Source: Mesobacillus maritimus
GTDB lineage: Bacteria > Bacillota > Bacilli > Bacillales > Cytobacillaceae
NCBI RefSeq assembly: GCF_019749255.1
Contig: NZ_JACWFH010000030.1
Coordinates: 24,317-88,316 of the forward strand
Direction: 5' to 3'
DNA: 64,000 nucleotides
Both the position numbers and the translations under genes were made by a program. Numbering within the stretch: the stretch's first letter is position 1; every line of letters begins with the position of its first letter. Below the pieces are notes generated by a model. It was not told the DNA's origin. It did not search any database and worked only from the letters and a program-made list of their open reading frames with translations. This document shows positions 60,301-64,000 of the stretch, one piece after another.

Positions 60301-60810
60301 CTAGCTAAACTGATTGGTAGGCTCAATCGTAAGAGTCTCTCCCTCAAATTTCCGCTCGCCAAAAATAGTAATTATCGTGCAAGATGTAATTCTAAAAGGT
60401 TCAGATTCAAATTTATATTCTGCAAGCAACCCATTGCCAAGCTCTTGTCCGCCCTCGTTTTTTAGAATGACATTTTGTCCTTCTAGGGTACGAAGTTTGG
60501 CCTTCGTTAAAAAGGCTTTCCAGGGCTCCCAGTTTTTTATTAAATAGGCAGCCTCTCCGTTTTCAAGGTATCCTAACTGGCAACCTGTTTCATCTAATAC
60601 CGCATCGTTACCTGCCATGATTTCTAAAATTACGTTTCTTAGGACCTCATATTGATGCATTTCTAATTGAGGATGAATTGAAAAAATCACTTCATCATCG
60701 TTAGATGTAAATGTTGCCAATGTTTTTTCATGATAAATAACGGAGGTTCCTCTTATGTATTCTGATTTAAGCTGATCTAAGCGTAATCCTCGTAAAATTA
60801 ACGTAAGCAT
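60301..60810 (-). CDS. Hypothetical protein
   Basis: A 169-residue soluble protein, mixed alpha/beta, that I do not recognise. The ATG at 60810 is chosen because AAAAAGGAG lies 7 bases upstream; an upstream extension to 60891 has none. No signal peptide or catalytic motif. Phrases such as DETGCQLGYLENGEAAYLIKNW and SCTIITIFGERKFEGE suggest a beta-rich C-terminal half. Single gene next to the repeat element. Confidence 0.6.
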   Translation of the reverse strand: MLTLILRGLRLDQLKSEYIRGTSVIYHEKTLATFTSNDDEVIFSIHPQLEMHQYEVLRNVILEIMAGNDAVLDETGCQLGYLENGEAAYLIKNWEPWKAFLTKAKLRTLEGQNVILKNEGGQELGNGLLAEYKFESEPFRITSCTIITIFGERKFEGETLTIEPTNQFS

Positions 60811-61176
60811 ATCTGAACTCCTTTTTCCCTTTAAAAGGCTAGTTTCTACTATTATATAATATGACCGCTGTAGAAAAAGGACAAACGTCACATTATCTAA
60901 ATATACCCATAAAAACAGAGAAAGTAGCGTATTATTTATAGAGAGAGGTTGCTACAAAAAGGACTCCTACTACACGCTTCTTCACTTTATTACAAGTTTC
61001 GTGACATTTGTTACAGAACAGAAAGTTAATTGACATTTTTTGCAGAAGAAAGTTTGATAGAATATAAAGTAAAAACTTGTTAATGGATGCACGAAGCTAT
61101 TGACGAGAAATTTAGTGGGAACAGCTTTAGAGCTTATTATAAAAATTAGTGAAATTCAGATGCCGGAGGATGCCAA
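60811..61176. other. Intergenic region
   Basis: 366 bases between divergent genes. A TTGACA is at 61030-61035 but the nearest -10-like TAGAAT (61058-61063) is 22 bases away, so the promoter of the 61177 gene is uncertain. No gene or RNA seen. Confidence 0.4.
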
Positions 61177-63924
61177 ATGAATGTAGAAGAACAGTTAATT
61201 AAAAAGGCGTACTTTGAGGAAATGATAGAGAACTCAACAACAACTGATCACCCTTTCCAAATTCTAAGTGAGCTTTATTTAGAGGAAAATAAAAAAGAGG
61301 TAGCAGACTTCAGCTATATTCGTTTCGCTCAAGGGGAGGTTTATTTTCATTATAAGGATTATGAGGCGGCAATCTTTAAATGGGAGAATATTCACAATGA
61401 ACTGGGCCCATGGGCAAAGAAGAATATGGCGGATGCCTATCTTGAGTTAGGAATGCCTGAGACTGCTGAAGGCATTTACCTTTCAATCGAAGAAGCGAGT
61501 ACGCCTCTAAAAATGGAGACAAATCTTCAGTTGCTTTCCATTTATATTGAACAGGGAAGAATGGATAAGGCAATCGAGATTATTCAATCCGCGGTTGCCC
61601 TCGACCCAGACTATCCGGAAATAACGGAAATCGCGCGTAATTTTTATGAGGAACATAAAGAATGGAATTACGCAGTCAGCCTTGCATTAGATGAAGCAGT
61701 ACGAACTGGTTCCCTAAATTGGTTTGCCATCCTTGAAGGATATATTACCACAGGCCAAACTGTTGGGAAGCATCCAATGTATTTTAACCATGCGATTACC
61801 ACTTTATTTTCGATTAACCTATCTCGATTTGAACAATTTGTTGATGCAATCTGGAATCAGTATAAAGGTAGAGAAGAGTATCTAGATTGGCTTAATAACT
61901 TTAATACTTTGTTCCTTGATATGGAGGTTAACAGCGAGGATTCTTGGCGTTTATTATCCAACCAATATCAAGAAGCTTACTTTGAGCTAATAAATGGAAC
62001 GCACTTCATTAAAGAGCTTACGCGCATGATCCCACAGCACTTGGGTAATTGGTTGAAAATCACCAATTCCTCCACTGCATTGTTTGCCTCTGCGGCAGTA
62101 ATGGCATGGAGTGAGAGGTTTCCTTCAACGGTGCCTTCTACAGTGGTACGCAATGCAGAAGAAATGATTTTAAACGCCGAGAAGTACCCAATGGCAAAGG
62201 AAGATAGTCTACAACTCTTTCAGACCGTATTGGAATGGGCAGAGGAAAACGGCATTGAATCTGGAAATCTTATTAAATGGAATATTGAAGAACTAGCACA
62301 CCAAAAATTCCATCACCTTTTGTTAGCGGGAATTTCCAATAGTTCAAAGGAAGATTTTATTAATGTACTGCTAGGAGATGATATCCTGTCAGGTCCAACA
62401 TCTTCTATTATTGCTTTTAAGCACGGAGAAGAAACGGAGATAAAAGAAGTTACCGATACTGAAATGACGAAAATAGAAAACAATGAACAATTTCAACAGG
62501 CAATTGGCGTACGCCGACAGAACGTAAAGAAAGATACCATTATTGATTTTACGTTCCCAAATGAATTTATTCGATTGAATCAACTTAAAATGATTGATTT
62601 ACCAGAGATTCAGCACCATCAGATTGGTAACCATACAATTTATCAGTACATTCACTTTGCGGATAGTATGCTCTTTTTCATCAATGCTGAGCAGGGATTA
62701 ACAGACAACGATAAAGAAGTCTTAAAGCAAGTGAGTATTCAGGTGCCTAATTTGCCGATTCACTTTGTGTTAATGAAACTGGAGACTCTAACAAATGATG
62801 AAGAAAGCAAAGTAATTGATAAAACCCTTAGTCGGATACAGGTTTATTGTCCGGAAGCCAAGCTATTTATTTATTCCACCCATAATCGAAAGGATAAGGT
62901 TATTAGGGATTTCACAGAGTTTCTACACCCTACTCTAAACAATGGAATTACATTAGATGAGAGAGTGACTAAGCTCCAACATTTTGTTAGAAAATCCATT
63001 CACTATTTGCTCGATAAGCGGTTAGAAATGGAAACGAATTTGATTGAATCGGTACGTTGGAATGAAGAAATGTCCACGAAACTAAACGGAGCCATTAATC
63101 AAATCCACGATTTAGAGGATGAAAAGAAGCGGACAATTAAGGATGAATATAACCTAATTCAAGATGAGGTAAGAAAGGAAATCCTTAAAAGTGTGCCTAA
63201 CATTCTTCGTAGTAGCTCTGAGATTATTAAAGAAGACAGTGATTTTAGTAAGATTCATATAAAATTAAACGAAGAGATGAACAGTCGTATACAGGATTAT
63301 CTTGAAGGAACGGTTCTGAAAAAGTACTACAGAGAATTGAATAAATGGATTGCCCAGTCTAAAGCCGAGTTTGATCAAGCACAATATACTCTTGATGAAA
63401 TGTGTGAAGGTTTTAATGTCATGTATGGGGAAGAAAAGCTTAAACAACAGTGTGACTTTAAAATACTTGATGATTGGCAACGGGATGCGGATAGGATGAC
63501 CAGTGGCATCCAATTAGAAAAAATGAATTTCTTGCTACGCTATACACCAGCGCAGGTTTTTCTGAAAAGTGCCGGAAAGTTATTTGCAGTTATGCCGCAA
63601 AATAATGCGATGCTGTACAATAAATACAAATCTTATATAGAAAATGAGAATTACTCTGAAGCAGCAGAGACGATCGCTGATAAATTCTTCAAGCAATTTG
63701 AGATGTTTGAGAAATCACTTGGTCGTGATGTTACTCTCTTCTTCAAAGAACCGCTCCGTATCTTAAATGGAGCAGTGGATGAATCACATCAGCATATTGA
63801 AACAAGTAAGGCAGAGCTCGAAAAGATGAGGGTAAAGCCAGAAGTATATCGTGACCCTCTTAATCTGTTTGAAGTTCAACTCCGCCAATATGAATGGATG
63901 GCTGCAGCAGGGAAACAACAGTAA
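61177..63924 (+). CDS. TPR protein with degenerate dynamin-like GTPase domain
   Basis: A 915-residue cytoplasmic protein. Residues about 45-170 are TPR repeats (YEAAIFKWENI, AKKNMADAYLELGMPETAEGIY, MDKAIEIIQSAVALDPDYPE). From about 380 the order of dynamin-family motifs appears: LLLAGISNSSKEDFINVLLG (P-loop position, but G-x4-S-K-E instead of G-x4-GK[ST]), KMIDLPE (474-477, for DTPG), ADSMLFFINAEQGLTDNDKE, and MKLE (533-536, for NKxD). The C-terminal 300 residues are long helices, like dynamin stalks. Nucleotide binding is probably weak or lost. CCGGAGG precedes the ATG. Role unknown; membrane remodelling or scaffolding is a guess. Confidence 0.7.
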   Translation: MNVEEQLIKKAYFEEMIENSTTTDHPFQILSELYLEENKKEVADFSYIRFAQGEVYFHYKDYEAAIFKWENIHNELGPWAKKNMADAYLELGMPETAEGIYLSIEEASTPLKMETNLQLLSIYIEQGRMDKAIEIIQSAVALDPDYPEITEIARNFYEEHKEWNYAVSLALDEAVRTGSLNWFAILEGYITTGQTVGKHPMYFNHAITTLFSINLSRFEQFVDAIWNQYKGREEYLDWLNNFNTLFLDMEVNSEDSWRLLSNQYQEAYFELINGTHFIKELTRMIPQHLGNWLKITNSSTALFASAAVMAWSERFPSTVPSTVVRNAEEMILNAEKYPMAKEDSLQLFQTVLEWAEENGIESGNLIKWNIEELAHQKFHHLLLAGISNSSKEDFINVLLGDDILSGPTSSIIAFKHGEETEIKEVTDTEMTKIENNEQFQQAIGVRRQNVKKDTIIDFTFPNEFIRLNQLKMIDLPEIQHHQIGNHTIYQYIHFADSMLFFINAEQGLTDNDKEVLKQVSIQVPNLPIHFVLMKLETLTNDEESKVIDKTLSRIQVYCPEAKLFIYSTHNRKDKVIRDFTEFLHPTLNNGITLDERVTKLQHFVRKSIHYLLDKRLEMETNLIESVRWNEEMSTKLNGAINQIHDLEDEKKRTIKDEYNLIQDEVRKEILKSVPNILRSSSEIIKEDSDFSKIHIKLNEEMNSRIQDYLEGTVLKKYYRELNKWIAQSKAEFDQAQYTLDEMCEGFNVMYGEEKLKQQCDFKILDDWQRDADRMTSGIQLEKMNFLLRYTPAQVFLKSAGKLFAVMPQNNAMLYNKYKSYIENENYSEAAETIADKFFKQFEMFEKSLGRDVTLFFKEPLRILNGAVDESHQHIETSKAELEKMRVKPEVYRDPLNLFEVQLRQYEWMAAAGKQQ

Positions 63925-63934
63925 GACTATTATT

Positions 63935-63970
63935 AAAAGGACCAGCTAACACGTAGCTGGTCCTTTTATC
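63935..63970 (+). terminator. Terminator after the TPR/dynamin-like gene
   Basis: Perfect 13-bp stem AAAAGGACCAGCT/AGCTGGTCCTTTT, 7-base loop, followed by ATC. Confidence 0.88.
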
Positions 63971-64000
63971 GTGCGCCTGGCATGGGTGCAATCTATAGGG

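Noticed and set aside
1..64000. tRNA or rRNA genes
   Set aside because: No cloverleaf-like segments with TTCRA loops or rRNA sequences were noticed in the intergenic regions; a covariance-model scan would settle this.

Overview
The window is a chromosomal stretch of a low-GC, spore-forming-type Firmicute of the family Bacillaceae (Bacillus, Neobacillus or a close relative). The basis is AGGAGG-type ribosome binding sites, frequent GTG and TTG starts, class IV (PhaR/PhaC) polyhydroxyalkanoate genes with a PadR-type PhaQ regulator, TnrA-family nitrogen regulators, preQ1 and yybP-ykoY riboswitches of Bacillus type, TGTGA-N6-TCACA Fnr boxes, and small Bacillus families such as DUF4023 and FbpA-like proteins. 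I see no rRNA, tRNA, prophage, CRISPR array or intact transposase.

Layout. 0-8 kb: fatty-acid activation (acyl-CoA ligase, SDR) followed by a polyhydroxyalkanoate (PHA) region: PhaE/PhaR-like protein, phasin-like protein, phaR, phaC, then phaQ-phaP, with two alpha/beta hydrolases facing the cluster. 8-23 kb: queT under a preQ1 riboswitch, a Mn-type riboswitch ahead of a DUF1232 gene and a TerC exporter, a CNNM-type transporter, two GNAT acetyltransferases, DUF2157/GDYXXLXY pair, an RND exporter, a DUF1906 surface protein, a nucleobase permease and a cytochrome P450. 24-25.5 kb: a second, independent PHA synthase locus (phaR2-phaC2). 25.6-31 kb: a ketopantoate-reductase-family gene, then cstA with a coupled small membrane protein and a LytS/LytT-type two-component system. 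31-36 kb: DUF4097 protein, an Fnr-box-driven DUF438/MIP18 pair, csoR, and a tandem array of 52-bp hairpin units. 36-42 kb: nucleotidyltransferase/exonuclease pair, amtB and two divergent TnrA paralogues with TnrA boxes, then small proteins, trhA and a DUF1836 regulator. 42-53 kb: a PAS sensor kinase, an amino-acid ABC transporter with duplicated binding protein, a second (53-bp) hairpin array, glnS, an acyl-CoA dehydrogenase, a ThrE-type split exporter and a YhdH-type reductase. 53.5-59.7 kb: an Fnr-box-driven respiratory operon (NarI-like cytochrome b, cytoplasmic molybdoenzyme, four-cluster ferredoxin, Mrp ATPase without CxxC, Tat-type Rieske protein, two small proteins). 59.7-64 kb: a repeat element with inverted ends, an unknown protein, and a TPR protein fused to what looks like a nucleotide-binding-defective dynamin-like domain.

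How parts fit: the acyl-CoA, SDR, PHA and acyl-CoA dehydrogenase genes point to carbon storage and fatty-acid turnover. amtB, the TnrA pair and the amino-acid ABC system form a nitrogen-supply theme. The Fnr boxes tie the DUF438/hemerythrin gene and the molybdoenzyme operon to oxygen limitation. The best candidates for something undescribed are the molybdoenzyme-Rieske operon, the TPR/pseudo-dynamin protein, the CstA-coupled small protein, the twin TnrA system and the two hairpin-unit arrays.
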